This document shows, piece by piece, positions 34,417-46,446 of a DNA stretch of 64,000 bases. How positions within the stretch are numbered: the first letter of the stretch is position 1; each line of letters starts with the position of its first letter. The position numbers and the translations under genes were made by a program. The stretch is taken from positions 2,232,001-2,296,000 of the forward strand of contig VNWV01000002.1 in NCBI GenBank assembly GCA_009801085.1. Direction: 5' to 3'. Below the pieces are notes generated by a model, which saw only the letters and a list, made by a program, of their open reading frames with translations, was not told the DNA's origin and searched no databases. Source of the DNA: Lasiodiplodia sp. COLG20. Taxonomy: Eukaryota; Ascomycota; Dothideomycetes; Botryosphaeriales; Botryosphaeriaceae.

Positions 34417-35544
34417 ATGGCGTCGCGACTCTCTGCCTCCAACTCGTCCGCCTTCTTTTCGCAAAATCCCGCGGCCTACTACTCGCAGTACGTGACCATG
34501 GATCCGCAAGCCCAGGTCCAGCCCCCGCAGCCAATCCACGAGCAAGCCATGTCGTCTCAGGCCCACGCGCCGCTCCCGCGCCAGCACCACCCGCAACAAC
34601 AGCCTCAGGCCCTGCACCACCAACCGCCGCCGCAGCAGCAGCAGCCACACGCTCAGACCAGATCGGCCCAGCCACAGCCGACCCACAACCACCACCACCA
34701 TCAAGAACAACAAGTAAAACTGGAACAAATTCCCGCCTCGCAAGCTGCAACCCCGGAGCCCGCCAAGCGCAAGCGCGGCCGCCCGCGCCTCAACCTCACC
34801 GACGAGGAGCGCGCCGAACGCGCGAAGCAGCAACAGGCCGCCTGGCGCAAAGAGTACAAGCGCCGCCGCATGGAGAAGGAGGCCCAGACCAAGGTTCGTC
34901 ACGAGCACGGGGACGTGCAGCAACAGCAGCAGCCACAGCAGCAGACGCCGTCCCACCTCCAGCAGCAACACCACGCCAATGCCATGTACCAGCGCCAGGC
35001 CGGTAACGGAGCTGCTGCAGGCACCCAGAGCCCGTTCTTCTCGTCATCGGCGGCGGCCGCGGCGGCAGCCTCCGGCGAGCCTTTCATCCACAGCTTCAAC
35101 GGCCTGAGCAGCGCCGCCAGTGCAAACGGCAGCTTCTCCTCACCGAATCACCATCAACAACAGCAGCAGCATCTCGGCGGGCCCGTAGCCATCGGCACTG
35201 GCTCCAGCTCCTTCTCCCAATCGCAGCAGCACCTCCACCAGCAACAGCAGCAGCAATCCGCCGACGACGCCTCCGAGTCGCTGCCTCAGTGGCGGGATAT
35301 CGACATCAACCTGCCCATCACCGGCGACTTGGTCGTCCGCACTGAGACGGCCGAGTTTTCGTGGCGTGGAAAGGTTCCGGGGAGGCTGAAGGTCATGTTC
35401 ATTCCGGACGACGGGGCTGTTGCCGCCTTAGCGGCGGCCGGTGGCGCAAGCGACGGAAGCGGCGGTGTTGGCAACGGAGGAGCAGGAGTGGGTGCAGGAC
35501 GGCCGAGTCCGACGAGTTGGAGGAGCGTGAACAGTTCGGAGTGA
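34417..35544 (+). CDS. AT-hook, Gln-rich nuclear protein
   Basis: A single exon encodes 375 residues. The start at 34417 (ATG in a CACAATGGCG context) opens a Ser/Ala-rich N-terminus. Gln/His/Pro-rich low-complexity sequence fills about residues 25-105. A canonical AT-hook PAKRKRGRPRLNLTDEE lies near 117-135; the GRP core inserts in the minor groove of AT-rich DNA. A basic helix follows (WRKEYKRRRMEKEAQ). Gln and Ala tracts come next, and a short ordered C-terminal part (WRDIDINLPITGDLVV, FSWRGKVPGRLKVMFIPDD) is the most conserved-looking segment. A chromatin or transcription role is inferred from the hook. Repeat tracts are coded by mixed CAG/CAA codons, so they may vary between strains. Confidence 0.82.
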   Translation: MASRLSASNSSAFFSQNPAAYYSQYVTMDPQAQVQPPQPIHEQAMSSQAHAPLPRQHHPQQQPQALHHQPPPQQQQPHAQTRSAQPQPTHNHHHHQEQQVKLEQIPASQAATPEPAKRKRGRPRLNLTDEERAERAKQQQAAWRKEYKRRRMEKEAQTKVRHEHGDVQQQQQPQQQTPSHLQQQHHANAMYQRQAGNGAAAGTQSPFFSSSAAAAAAASGEPFIHSFNGLSSAASANGSFSSPNHHQQQQQHLGGPVAIGTGSSSFSQSQQHLHQQQQQQSADDASESLPQWRDIDINLPITGDLVVRTETAEFSWRGKVPGRLKVMFIPDDGAVAALAAAGGASDGSGGVGNGGAGVGAGRPSPTSWRSVNSSE

Positions 35545-36796
35545 ACGAGGAACGAATGTGTTGGGGGTCCTGCTCCAGAGGATTCGCTCTGCTACGCCGA
35601 GCGGGATCTCCCAAAACACATTTGTTTCCATCAGCATACCTACAGGGACAGGCGAGATCGCGAGTCGCGACAACACGAAGGATGCGCGCTCGCTTATTTC
35701 GTGGCGAGCGGACTGTGGGAGAAAAAAAAAGCCTCCGCCCCCTGCAGCCGGGGGCCGCCATTGGGCGGTGGTCGCCTAGACGGAGGAGGCACCGGACGCG
35801 TTCGAAACATCATCACCCACACAGGGGGAACTTCCTCCGTGATTTGGGGCGCCGCAACTCTCCACTCCCCCTCCTTTTTTCTTGCTACGCGCCCACGAAG
35901 CAATGATCGACCTTGTTTATTCTGCTCCACTTGCCTCGATTCCCCCCGCTTTACGAGCCGGATCTATTGCTTCGCTTTGACTACAGCTCGCATCATCCGT
36001 AGGCCGCCAAACCCCAAACATACCATAACATCGCGGACATTGCATATCTACTCATATATTGCGGCTCAGCAACCAGCAACATAGGAAAGGACCCGCATTC
36101 TTCGACAAAATGCAGAGGCCAGACGGAGACCACGGCAAACCAGGTCCCAAACACGAGGCCGACGAATCCTTCATCATGCAAAAGCAGATGGTCTTTTCGC
36201 GCGTAACTGCTTGACACGAGGAAAAAGGGAGAAAAAAATAAAAGCGTTTCTCTACAATGCTGTACCTCGTCTCGATTGTGCCCCGCAAATCGCCATCGCC
36301 TATCAACCTCACGTTTCTGTCTCTCTCTCGCGCGCGCGCTTCAATGCGTTGTGTTTGTGTCGCTGTTCCAGCCCTCCACACCCCCCCCGGCACCCGTCCG
36401 TCCTACGTTCCATGCTTTCGCTACACGTTTTGCAACAGGAAGCGGAAGCGAGGTGGGTGAGGGGGAATACAAGGAGGATCATGGACAGAGGAAAAGGGAC
36501 GGACCAATGGCCATTATCTTCTGGATTTTTTTTTTCTTTTGGTGTTCGGGAGAGACACATCATGATATGGCCGATATAGCTTTGATCTTCTCTATCCGTC
36601 ACTCTCTTACCCCAGCACCTGGGAATGGTGGGAAGAGACAATAGCATTATTGCATTTACCAGACAGACAGGTAACGATGAATAAAGAATGAAGAAAAATT
36701 CGACACGAGAAAGTTGGGAGAAGCATTCCTTCCTTCCTGCATGATTCTAGGCGCGCGCGTATGGATGAGGACGGTTGTGGCAGGAACCGATAGAAC

Positions 36797-36820
36797 AAAA
36801 AAAAAAAAAAAAAAAAAAAA
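36797..36820. repeat. Poly-A tract of 24 bp
   Basis: An uninterrupted A homopolymer lies in gene-free DNA. A retroposed tail is possible, but no coding relic is recognised on its 5' side. Confidence 0.9.
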
Positions 36821-36956
36821 GCGCTAGGCTTTATCGTTACTGCTTTCGTTTTTCCCCTTCCTCCTCGCTGCATGTGGCCGCGGAGCGATCTGAGAGGTCG
36901 GGGTTTAAGAAAGGCAAGCGGGGGGGCGGGTGTCGTGTTTCGATGGTGTTCGTGTC

Positions 36957-37160
36957 TTACAGAGGAGTGGGCGTCGCAGCCGAATTAGGCTACCGTGAAT
37001 TCGTTATTTGCTCATGTCATGGGCAGTTAAAGCTATCATCAGGACGTGAATTTCGAATTAAAAAACTGTACATTCACGTCCAGATGATAGTAATTGATGA
37101 GGCATCGTTACCCCTAGCATTCTTCGCGCTGGCTTGCGGCTGCAGTACCCCGTATGTACA
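36957..37160. mobile_element. Hairpin element copy 4, both outer arms
   Basis: The outer arms are TTACAGAGGAGTGGGCGTCG followed by CAGCCGAATTAGGCTA on the left, and TTCTTCGCGCTGGCTTGCGG then CTGCAGTACCCCG on the right. The inner hairpin is at 37019-37104 (GGGCAGTTAAAGCTATCATC / GATGATAG). It is 204 bp in total with no coding capacity. Confidence 0.75.
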
Positions 37161-37466
37161 TGAAAGCAGAACTAGATTTTCCGTTGCGACACGTAGCTGG
37201 GTTAGGGCTTGCTGGGGGGCTAGAGAGCGGGGCTGGGGGCCAGATTTGCATGTGTGTATCATCATCATGTAGGGTGCAAGCGAGTCGACGGAAACGGCCG
37301 CTTACAGTAACCCAGACGAAGATGGGGCCTTGCTCGCGGACCTCTTTGTGGCGAAGGCTTCTCCAAATCGGAGCATGGATTTGCTTATTGCTGTCTCTTA
37401 TGCTACTACTTTTCGTTCCTATTAGGGGAAGATGTGAAGGGGGGAGGGGAGAAAGGAGGTTGGATT

Positions 37467-37469
<3 letters not shown>

Positions 37470-37498
<29 letters not shown>
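37470..37498. repeat. (AG)n microsatellite
   Basis: About fourteen AG units lie in gene-free DNA, 290 bp upstream of hairpin copy 5. Confidence 0.92.
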
Positions 37499-37499
<1 letters not shown>

Positions 37500-37795
37500 C
37501 ATTTACGCAGCAAGCGTCCTTGTGACTGCAGGAAAGATGCAGTCGGCTGGATGCGAAGGGAAGAGAACGGGAAGCACGAAAAGGGCAGGTATCGCCTATT
37601 GTGCATGGTGGATATGAATGTGCAACGGCGCCAAGTATCAGATAGATTTCTCGGTGCAATCATTGTGCTTTTTCCTTTTGTAGGTGCTCGCATATGTCGA
37701 AGGCTAATTTTATCGATGCTTCGGAAAATAAACAAAAGATCGAGGGCTTGGTAATAATGCCTGTCGGACTTCTTCCTCTTCTGGAGGGTCGCAAA

Positions 37796-38050
37796 TACAG
37801 AGGGATATTGCAGCCGAAGGTTAACATTACTTTATTTTTTTTTTCGCACATGTCATGAGTAGTTGAAGCTATCCGTAATGACAAACCGACAATTATACAT
37901 TCATATCCAGATGATAGCTTCCACTGTCCGCATAATCCCTCACAAGGATTATCAAAGATCATCCATCCATCCTGGAGAGCCGCAGTTACCCCTGTTCCAA
38001 GGCCCTGTTGTTCTTCGCGCTAGCCTTCGGCTGCAATAGCCCTCTATGTA
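37796..38050. mobile_element. Hairpin element copy 5, best-preserved nested element
   Basis: This 255-bp element has outer terminal inverted repeats. The left reads TACAGAGGG then ATTGCAGCCGAAGG; the right, inverted, reads TACATAGAGGGCTATTGCAG continuing into CCGAAGGCTAGCGCG. Inside at 37848-37932 is the inner hairpin (CATGTCATGAGTAGTTGAAG / GATGATAGCTTCCACTG). No open frame of note is present. It is a non-autonomous MITE-type structure with nested symmetry. No target-site duplication could be assigned with confidence. Confidence 0.78.
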
Positions 38051-38839
38051 GGAGCATCGCCTTGGCAAACAAGGGTGAGCGAATTAGGTGGCTATCATTT
38101 CTCGGGGTGAAGAGATGGCTTAATCTTTTGTGATCATCATGACTTTCATTTGTGCTTGTTTTCCTATCTACGCTTCGAAACAATGAGGAACGCGGAACGC
38201 GAAACCTAAACAAAACAGCAGGACGATAAACCGACTACTGTCTCTTCTATCAAACCTCCCTTTCTCCCCCTTTCTGTCGTGAGATACTGTTGCGTTATGG
38301 TTGTGAATGTAGAAACCCAGAAAAAAACCAAGATTCGCGTCGCTTGCATGATCGACGAACGAGCCTGTTTCCCTCGACATTGTATATGCTCATTTGTAGC
38401 TGCTCTTTTTTCCAACTAGGAAGTGCTAGTCAAAAAGCCGAGCAAAGAAAAAAAAGGAATAAATCAAAAATTGACAGCCAAAAGAAAGAAGGTTAAAATT
38501 TCAGTAATTATCGTACAGCGAAAGGATGAGGGAAACATTTGAGCAAGCGGACCAAAACGACAGCAGCAGTAGCAAGAGCAGTAGCAGTGGTAGGAGAGGC
38601 CGAAAGAAAATTGGACTTCGGAAGAGGCGTTCATGTATCGGACCGGACAACCCGTTTTTCGAGAAATTTCTACCATCATGAGGGCAAGGGATTGGATCAA
38701 CACCTCAAGCGCCACGCTCGTTCTAAGACACAAAGACACTTAAGAGAGTTGGGAAAGAAGCACCTTTTTGTAGGATGAATGGAAAGGTGGTTGGTTAAGA
38801 AGTGTATTTGTGATATAGATGCCTTTGCTTTTTGTTCGT

Positions 38840-40696
38840 TTACCAGGAGAACGCCTCCTCGAAGAAGTCGACGTTCCACCTGGTCTGGCGGTTGCGAGCG
38901 GCGCGCCTGACGTCGTCGGCGAGGGATCCAGTACCGCAGACGCTGATACCGCAGGCGCCGACGCCCTCCATCATCTCCTGGTCGACGAGGGCCTGGATGT
39001 TGGGCTTGCCGGGGAACATCTGCACGCTCGACGAGGGCGAGTGGATCTCCTTGGTGGAGCGCGGGCGGGTGACGAACAGGAGGATCTTGAGGACCTCGCG
39101 GCGGTTGGGCATCGACAGGATCTCCGTCATCCACGGGCGGATCCACTCGAGGTGCTCGGGCGACTGGATGACCCAGACGAGCGTGACGCGGCGGACGGCG
39201 GCGGTGCGCTTGTCGTAGGCGTCGACGAGGTGGCGGACGTGCGGGACCTGGTGGGTAATACCGATACCGGCGGCGAAGAGCATGACGGTGCCGTACGAGG
39301 TCAGGTCCTGGTAACCGTAGGGACCCTCGACCAGAGCACTGGTGGTAAGCTTGCCGGAGGGGCTCTGCTCGACCTTCTTGTAGAGGGTGTCGGTGAAGCC
39401 AGTGCGACGGCGGACGAGAAGGCTCATGGTGGTCTTGCCGAGGCCAGACAGGTCGAGGCGCTCGAGGGACATGCCCTTCTCCTCGCTCCAGGCCTCCTGC
39501 TCCTCACTCCAGGAAAGGGAGAAGGGGTGGGAGGTCCACCAGCCAATCGAGGGCAGGTACAGGTAGACGTGCTGGCCAGTCTTGAACCTCCAAGGGCGGG
39601 CGATCTGCAGGTTGATGCGAAGGCAGTCACCGGGAAGAGTCTCGATCTCGGCCTTGGTGCCACCGTTGCCAATGTTGCGGTAGATGATCCAGAAAAGGCG
39701 CAGGACGCGCTCAACAACCCAGAGGCCGAGGACAGCCTTGATGATGCCAAACTGGTGCAGTTCACCAGACTGGCAGTGGATCCAGACACCAGCAAGGCCG
39801 AGGGCGGCGAGCAGGATGTGGAAGTGGAGGAAAATCTCGTAGAAGGCGTGGCGGACGGGACCAGCGGCCTGGATCATGATGACCAGGAAGCAGAGGGTGC
39901 CCTACTTCACGGTTAATCAAATAAAAGCTGTGGGGCGGCGGGAGCAAAGCGGACTTACAATAGTACCCCAGAGGATGAACTGGCTGTGGCCAACGGCACC
40001 GCCAACGGCGGCCCAGCCACCCTTCTGGATCTTGGGGATCATCCAGGCAAGGGTGTGAGTAAGAGCCTGAAGGATGACGATGCGGCCAACCCAGCGGTGG
40101 ACGAGGTTGAAGGTGTCGAAAGAGATTCCGGTGATCTTGATGAGCGGGTTGTTGCGGCCAGCCAGGAGGAAGAGCGGGAGCATGTTCATGACACACAGAA
40201 CACCGGTGCGGTTGCGGAGCTCAGAGGCAGCACCGTCGCTGCTCCAGTCAATGAAGATGACGGAGAAGGCGGTGTTCATGCCAAAGTAGCCAACCAGGTA
40301 GATGGTCTGGAGACGGCTGGGGAGCGTGCCGATGTTGATGGCCCTTGACAGCTTGTACTCACGGTGGTGGCGGGTGCGGAGGAGGGGAGAGTCGAACAGG
40401 TAGCACTTGAAGCGGGCATACCACCAGTTGGGCTCGGCGAAGTAGCGCTGGTGGGGGTTGTTCAGGCAGGCAATGCCGCGCACGTAGCGGGTGAAGGTGA
40501 TGCCAATGAGGTAGACCATCAGGGCGACGGTGCAGGCGAGCCAGGTCCATCCGAGCCAGTAGGAGACGTTGATGTTGTTCTTGATGGCCTCCATCAGGGC
40601 GGCCAGCTTGGAGGGGCTCTGGGTCTCGCCGCCGTCGGCGACAGCGGAGGCGACCATGGTCGACAGCAGAACGGGGAGTGACCTTGCGGAAAACAT
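38840..40696 (-). CDS. Ferric/cupric reductase-like transmembrane flavocytochrome (FRE family)
   Basis: Two exons, complement(38840..39901, 39959..40696), give 599 residues with a 57-bp intron between codons. The N-terminus has a secretory-type hydrophobic segment (LPVLLSTMVASAVA). The ferric-reductase transmembrane domain follows, with paired histidines in RWVGRIVILQALTHTLAWM and RHAFYEIFLHFHILLAALGL as haem-ligand candidates. The FAD-binding motif is HPFSLSW, preceded by GQHVYLYLPS. NAD(P)H-binding elements are EGPYGYQDL, FAAGIGITH and VCGTGSLADDV near the C-terminus, which ends FEEAFSW as in many fungal FREs. Such enzymes pass electrons from NADPH across the plasma membrane to reduce Fe(III) or Cu(II) before uptake. 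No siderophore or permease gene is adjacent. The start at 40696 gives the expected length. Confidence 0.92.
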
Positions 40697-43600
40697 GGCT
40701 GTGGTTTTTTTGTTTTTGTTTACGGTGGGAGCGAATGTGGCGACGTCACTGGCCAGCAATGACGGTCAAGGAGCGAGAGTGATGTACCAGGCTCGCTGGT
40801 CGCGGGCGACAAAGTCTTTTCAGATAGTTGGGGGCGCCAGGGTGAGATGACGACGGTGTTGTATTGGGAGCAGCGACGCTAAGAATTCCGGCCGGGCTGG
40901 GCGGAATCTGGCTCCAAGAGTATCTGAAAGGGCCGCGGGCCTGGGTGGAAGAAGCGCACGACTTGCGGCGGCTCGAAGAAAAGAGGGAAGGGTCGAAGGA
41001 AAGGACGGTGCTGCGGGCGGCCAAGGAAATACCACAAAAAAGGAAGACCCAAGAGAGAAGGGCGGAGGCGGGCACTTAAGGAGCGAGGGTTTAGAGTTGA
41101 TTGAGTGGCGGCGGAGAATTGGCAGAGGCTTTGGCAGCGCGTCGTGGGGCCTGCAGGTTCTCGGGCCCCCTGGCCAGCCAGTGCTGATCGGCGGGTGCAA
41201 AGCGCTTGACGGGCCTGAGCACGCCGATTTGCTGAAACGCCCTCTTCCGCCCACGGAGATCTGCCCTGGCCCAGCGCCGCACGTTTCAGCGACCGCAGCC
41301 AGCATGACGCGCGTTGCCGGCCGCCGCTCTCACTCGCCCGCGTGCAACGCCCACCTGGCCACCGCCTTGGTCCTCGCCGACGACACGCCTAGCTTTCTCG
41401 TGCCTGCAGCGCGCACTCTGCACGCCCGTCACGCTGACGCCCGCCGCCCCGCCTTACTTCGCTCCATTCCGCATGACGCCTGTGCGCTGGGGGGCTCCGC
41501 TCCGCCAAAGCCGCAGCCGCAGCCGTAGCCGCAGGAGCGTGCGCGCATGTTTAGAGTGGGTTTGATTGCCGTGCGCGCCCGGCGGGAGAAACGCCCAGGG
41601 CTGACCAGCAATCTGGCCAGCCGAGCCCTCATTTCCCCCGCTGAAGACGCTGGCCGGCCAGTCCTCGCTGCTGCTAATAAGCCAGCTGCAAGAGAGTGGA
41701 GCCTGACTCATGCGCTCCAGCGCCGCGACTCTGCCTGAGCACGCCGCCAACAACGTCCCGCCGCCGTCGCCGCAGCGTTCCACGCCTCAACCACGGTTCG
41801 CGACGTCTCGCTGGCCGGCTACTTTTCGTCGGCCTTCTTTCCTGTCTCCTGCGTGTCGTCAGCTGCCGCCAGGAACGCCGTTGCGCCGTGGCGCCCATAA
41901 CGTTTCATGCTGCTCCCGTTTGTCTTTCCCAAAGCGGAAAAAAACTGTCTCATACCCCAACCCTCTCTATCGCCCTCGGTGTGACACCGCCGGAATACGG
42001 GGAAACTTCCTATTACCATCTGCGCGCAGACTCCGCCCCTCGGTCCTCTCCGGCCACTTGTTCCGCTAGTGAACTCTCTCTCCCTGCTCCGCATCTCGTA
42101 CCTGGCCACTGGGCCTGTGTAGCCACGATTAAGACGACGCCCATCATAAAGTCTATACGGATACCGTTCCGCCGGCTCCCCACCACGTGAGCAGTTCTGC
42201 AGCTTGCTGCAATCGGCGCGATGCATCGATTGCGCTGCAGCCATCGCCCGCGCGAAAGCCTGCAACGCCACGCTGTCACTCCACCCCAGGAACCATCGCA
42301 GTTGGTGGATGTATTGTATCGCCTCTAGCCCGCGCTGCAAGGGTGTACGAACGAACAGGCGGCGACAACCCGGACAGGAGTTCTCATGCGCTTCCTGTCC
42401 TCGTCATGGGCGCCTAGAGGCCCAAACGGCTTAGGAATCTGGCACGGAATTCGCCCGTTACCCAGGTGTAGGATGCCAGGCCAATCGGCGACGGCGCATT
42501 TCTCGTGTCGGGCGCCGCCTTCTCGAACCACCTCGTCTGGCACGTCATCGCGCCTATTCTTTCAGTAAATTAGGCTTGCAAGGCTGTGTCAAAACACTTT
42601 GTGACACCTCGCGTATGAGCTTACCGTTGTTCGGGGAGCCCTTGGCGACGCCTGGAACACGGTGCACTTCACGTCTCGTTCTAGCCTACGTACGCAGCTC
42701 GCTTGAAGATCGTTCTACGGCCTTAGCCATGCATACTGTCAAGTTTTGCCGTTCATATCAGTGCCGACGCCCGAGCTCCCGTCTCTCAACACCTAGGAAT
42801 TGCCGAGAGGAGACATATCAGCCTATCGCACACACTTCACAAACCATATTTGCATCAGACGCTAGCACACCGCACACGATCACGTTTGACGCCCTCTGTT
42901 GCTCGAAGTCGGTCTTAAACGCTTGCCCGAGCCGAACACCCGCGGAGCTCGGTCTTGATCGTCTTCGGCAGATAGCCGCCCAACTACCAGCGCACTGTCC
43001 AGTTTCGAAGCCGTAGGCCTGTGGTTTTGGACTTGGACCCGACTCAAAACCATTTCATGCCCTCCCTCCTTCCCGGTCCGGCCGAGATGTGTCCCTACTC
43101 AGACCATCGACTCGGTTCATCCACACTCACTCCTGACAATGCAACGTATCAAGCCCAGTGACACATTGCCGTCGACCCGCCCATCAATTTTTATTGCGCC
43201 GCTCAATAAAAGCAGACAGCCATGATATCAAGCCCATGGAACTTCTCAGACAGACTTTGTAGTGAAGTCTCCCCACTTTCCCGATAGACCCATCCACCAG
43301 CTTTCCCTACCTCAGCTGCGTATCAGCCTGCAACGCCTCAACGCCGACGTACACACTTACGCCGACAGTGCGCTCCATCGGCTGTGCTAGAACATTCCAA
43401 ACCTTGACGAGGACTGCACTGCTTAGAGCGACCTCTTTAGAGCTCCCTAAAGCAGAAAGGACCCCGATGAATGACGACGCCACGATAAGCAAGTGTGCCA
43501 GATTCCCTACATGCCATATCATTATTGATTTAGAAGCTATTACGGCTATCCGGTGATTGCCGCTTGTTCGTCTGTGCGAAGCCTAGATGCGGGCATTTGA

Positions 43601-45302
43601 GATTGCTTTTGCTTGGCTGTGAATGGATCGAAGATGGTCATGTTGTGCGACTCGACTACCTACAAGCAGCAATGCCTCATTTTATTTCTTGGGATAGCTG
43701 CATGCACAGCACTTTAGACCTGGAAGGCAAATTCTGGGCCCACAGAACTTTAATTTATAGCTAAGCATTCATCAATTTAGGCCGACTTTCTGGAAATCCA
43801 GGCAAGCTGACTACTGCAGGGCTTCATCTATCCCACTGCGGAGGCGCTGACCGCCACTACAAGCATATTTCCACCTCCACCAATGTACAACGACTGCCAC
43901 CAACCCACCAGTTCCGTGCAACCACAGCTCATATTAGTTCCAACCACACTCATGTGGTCGATAGGTCACAATGCCAGTATCATGCCTTTGCAGACGCCGT
44001 CCTACTGCACGCTCCCACCGACTAAATCCCACGGCAAAACCATGGAAGTTGGCATAATGACGCCAAATTTCATGCGCAGAGCACTATACTACATCATCGG
44101 GAGGACTTCTATTTTTTGAGTCTCGGTGGAGGCCGGATGTCGATCTGTGCTACCTTGATTGCCTTATTAGACCCATCTTAGAAAGGGGTGCCCGGGCAGC
44201 ACTTGGGGAAAAACGGCCCGACGATCACATGCTCGTGCCCTTTCCGCTAGTTAGCTGCTGCGGCTTGTTGCTGGCTCTTGCTTTTGCTTGCGAGGCGGTG
44301 CAGGACCGGATGCAAGGAGCACGGACAATCGTAAGTCTTTTGCGTTTTTTTGTACTGCCACATGCTGCCACATACATCATGCCTTCTTTTCCCACCGCGG
44401 TCTGTGCGATAAGCTTCAATCTTGCTCGTTCTTGGCTTCTCTTTCCTTCTCTCTCTCCCACCGGGTCCAGGGAGAACGAGGTCATCTGCACGGATGCATA
44501 TTTTCCCTTTTCTGCTCCGAGCATGGCGCAGCACGTTGCTAGTGCGAAGTGTTCGTGCAGGACCGCTGGCTTGGCCAATGAATGCTTCTAAGGGAGATCC
44601 CCTTCGATCTGGCCGTAGCGTTTGTTGTGAGATGGTTCTGTCTGCTGCCTTCTTGTCCTGCTGTCACGCCGGCTTCCTTCTGTGTTTTCCCCTTGCCTTG
44701 CTGGGAGAGCGGCTTGTTCCTCTGTTCTTTTCTGTCCACCTGCGATGCTGATGCCACTTTTACTTCCTTGTCTCAGGTTCTCATGACCCTTGCCCTTTTG
44801 CCACGGCGTGAGAGCATCGCCTGTTCCGGCCGGATGATCGCCGTGTCTCGGCATGCCCGGTGTCTCTCGCGGTCCAGCCCACTTCTGCAGCAAGTTCAAC
44901 CAACCATTTTGTTTCTGCCCTGAAAAATGAATACGTTGGAGCCAACATTGAGTAATGCATTCTATCTTAACTCCACCATACTCACACAAGCAGCTCCGAC
45001 CCAGCGTACTTCGAATAGTCATCGGTGTATTTTTTTTTCAATGCTCACAATGCCCGATGCAGATCTGCGCACGTTCTCGAATCTTTTATTCTCTCTCGGT
45101 AATACCCGAGAAGCGAGGAATGTGGGGAGGAAAGTTCCGAAGAATTCTTTCTTCTCCCTTGGTTGGTTGATTGGTTGGTTGGGGCGATGCGGAGAGGGGA
45201 GGAGGAGGCGCAGGAGGTGTATACGCAACATGCGTACGTGGACAAAAAAAAGTTCGTTACGCAAGCTTCACCAGAGTCTCACTTTTGTAGATGGACTCAG
45301 AT

Positions 45303-45336
45303 CCAGCCCAGCCCCAGCCCCAGCCCCAGCCCCCCT
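45303..45336 (-). repeat. GGGGCT tandem repeat, G-quadruplex capable
   Basis: On the minus strand four or more GGGGCT units run in tandem, giving at least four G-runs within about 34 bases, the usual requirement for a quadruplex. Confidence 0.6.
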
Positions 45337-46251
45337 TCAGGATTTCTTGTTTTTCTTTCGTGTGTGTGAGAGGTACGAGGGTACGAAGGTGTGTGTGTTT
45401 CTGGACACCAGTCTTCTGGACACCGTTTTTTTCTGCCGCTTCCCCTTGCATCAACCCTGGTCTCTCGTCATTCGTCTAGCCCGCATTCCCCGCGTTCGTT
45501 TGACGAACGTATGTGGGGATGACCTGTTTTCGTGTTGCACGGCTGCCACGTGCTGCTGGAACCCTCTGACTTCATTGGGGTTCGGTTGGCTAGGCGGAGT
45601 CTTGGAAGTGGTTCGAGCGGATGGGCTGCTGAGCAGGCCTTTTGATTTCGAAGTGACGCACGCCTTTGGATGTTTTTGTGCTGTGAGGCTGCCTGGTCTT
45701 TGCCTTCGTTAGTCGTTTCGAAGAATTGGAGTCGTCCGTCGTGGTGTAGATTTGTATGGAACAATAAGTTGAGGAACATGTGGGTTTTCAGCGCAATACC
45801 CCGGATGACTTTTTTTTTGGATTGTCGATATGCTCTTTATAAACCATTGAGGCGCGAGCGGCATTCACTCAAGATCCGCAGGTAAGTTGTGCTTCTTTAG
45901 TGTATTCAATTCACAGATTTGTGGATCTTATTGGACCTGTGAGGAATGTCACGATAGCCGCTTTTGGTGTGGAACTTAGACGATAGCGTAGGTTACACGG
46001 CCTCATGACTACACTTGAGCATATTCTTGTACTTTCGTTGATTCTATCGAATCGCAGCTTCGGTTGCTTCAATTTGAGAGATACGATAGAAGGCTCTTGC
46101 GTAATAGAATGCGAAATGGTAGCGCAAGCGCAGACAGTCCAATATAGATGAAGGCACAGCGAGCTTTGGAGCATCAATATCAGTTGTATGAGCCAAGAAA
46201 ACACCATAAGCACAGAGGGAAAGTCAATGGATGTGAGAAAAGAGTCATAAT

Positions 46252-46286
<35 letters not shown>
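46252..46286. repeat. (GTC)n trinucleotide tract
   Basis: About eleven GTC units. The minus strand would read as poly-Asp, but the surrounding frame is short and unsupported. Confidence 0.85.
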
Positions 46287-46417
46287 CTCGGGGGCGCCGC
46301 CCCGGAAAAAAAGCTCGTCGTCTATAGTAAAAAAAAAAAAAAAACTTTTCGTGCCACCAAAAAAACCCCGGCAGCAAAACCCCAGCGCAGAGAGGAGGAC
46401 GACACGAGCTTCCAAAA

Positions 46418-46446
46418 CCCCCCCAAACCCCCCCAAACCCCCCCAA
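46418..46446 (-). repeat. Decameric G7T3 repeat, G-quadruplex capable
   Basis: On the minus strand runs of seven G separated by TTT repeat three times, with further G-runs just beyond (to about 46490). It lies about 460 bp past the 3' end of the small membrane-protein gene. Confidence 0.7.

Larger units (their letters stand above)
35545..38839. other. Gene-free interval between convergent genes, repeat bearing
   Basis: It lies between the 3' ends of the AT-hook and ferric-reductase genes. It holds two hairpin elements with both outer arms, a poly-A tract and a (GA)n tract. Short open frames here overlap on both strands and show no domain. Confidence 0.55.

Noticed and set aside
41100..42420. 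Overlapping GC-rich frames on both strands upstream of the ferric-reductase gene
   Set aside because: Six-frame openness follows from high GC; no frame has a domain, consistent splice sites or a signal peptide.
44229..44591. 120-codon frame with a hydrophobic N-terminus and several Cys, effector-like
   Set aside because: Another frame on the same DNA is equally open. There is no recognisable mature domain and no promoter or intron evidence; it is probably chance.
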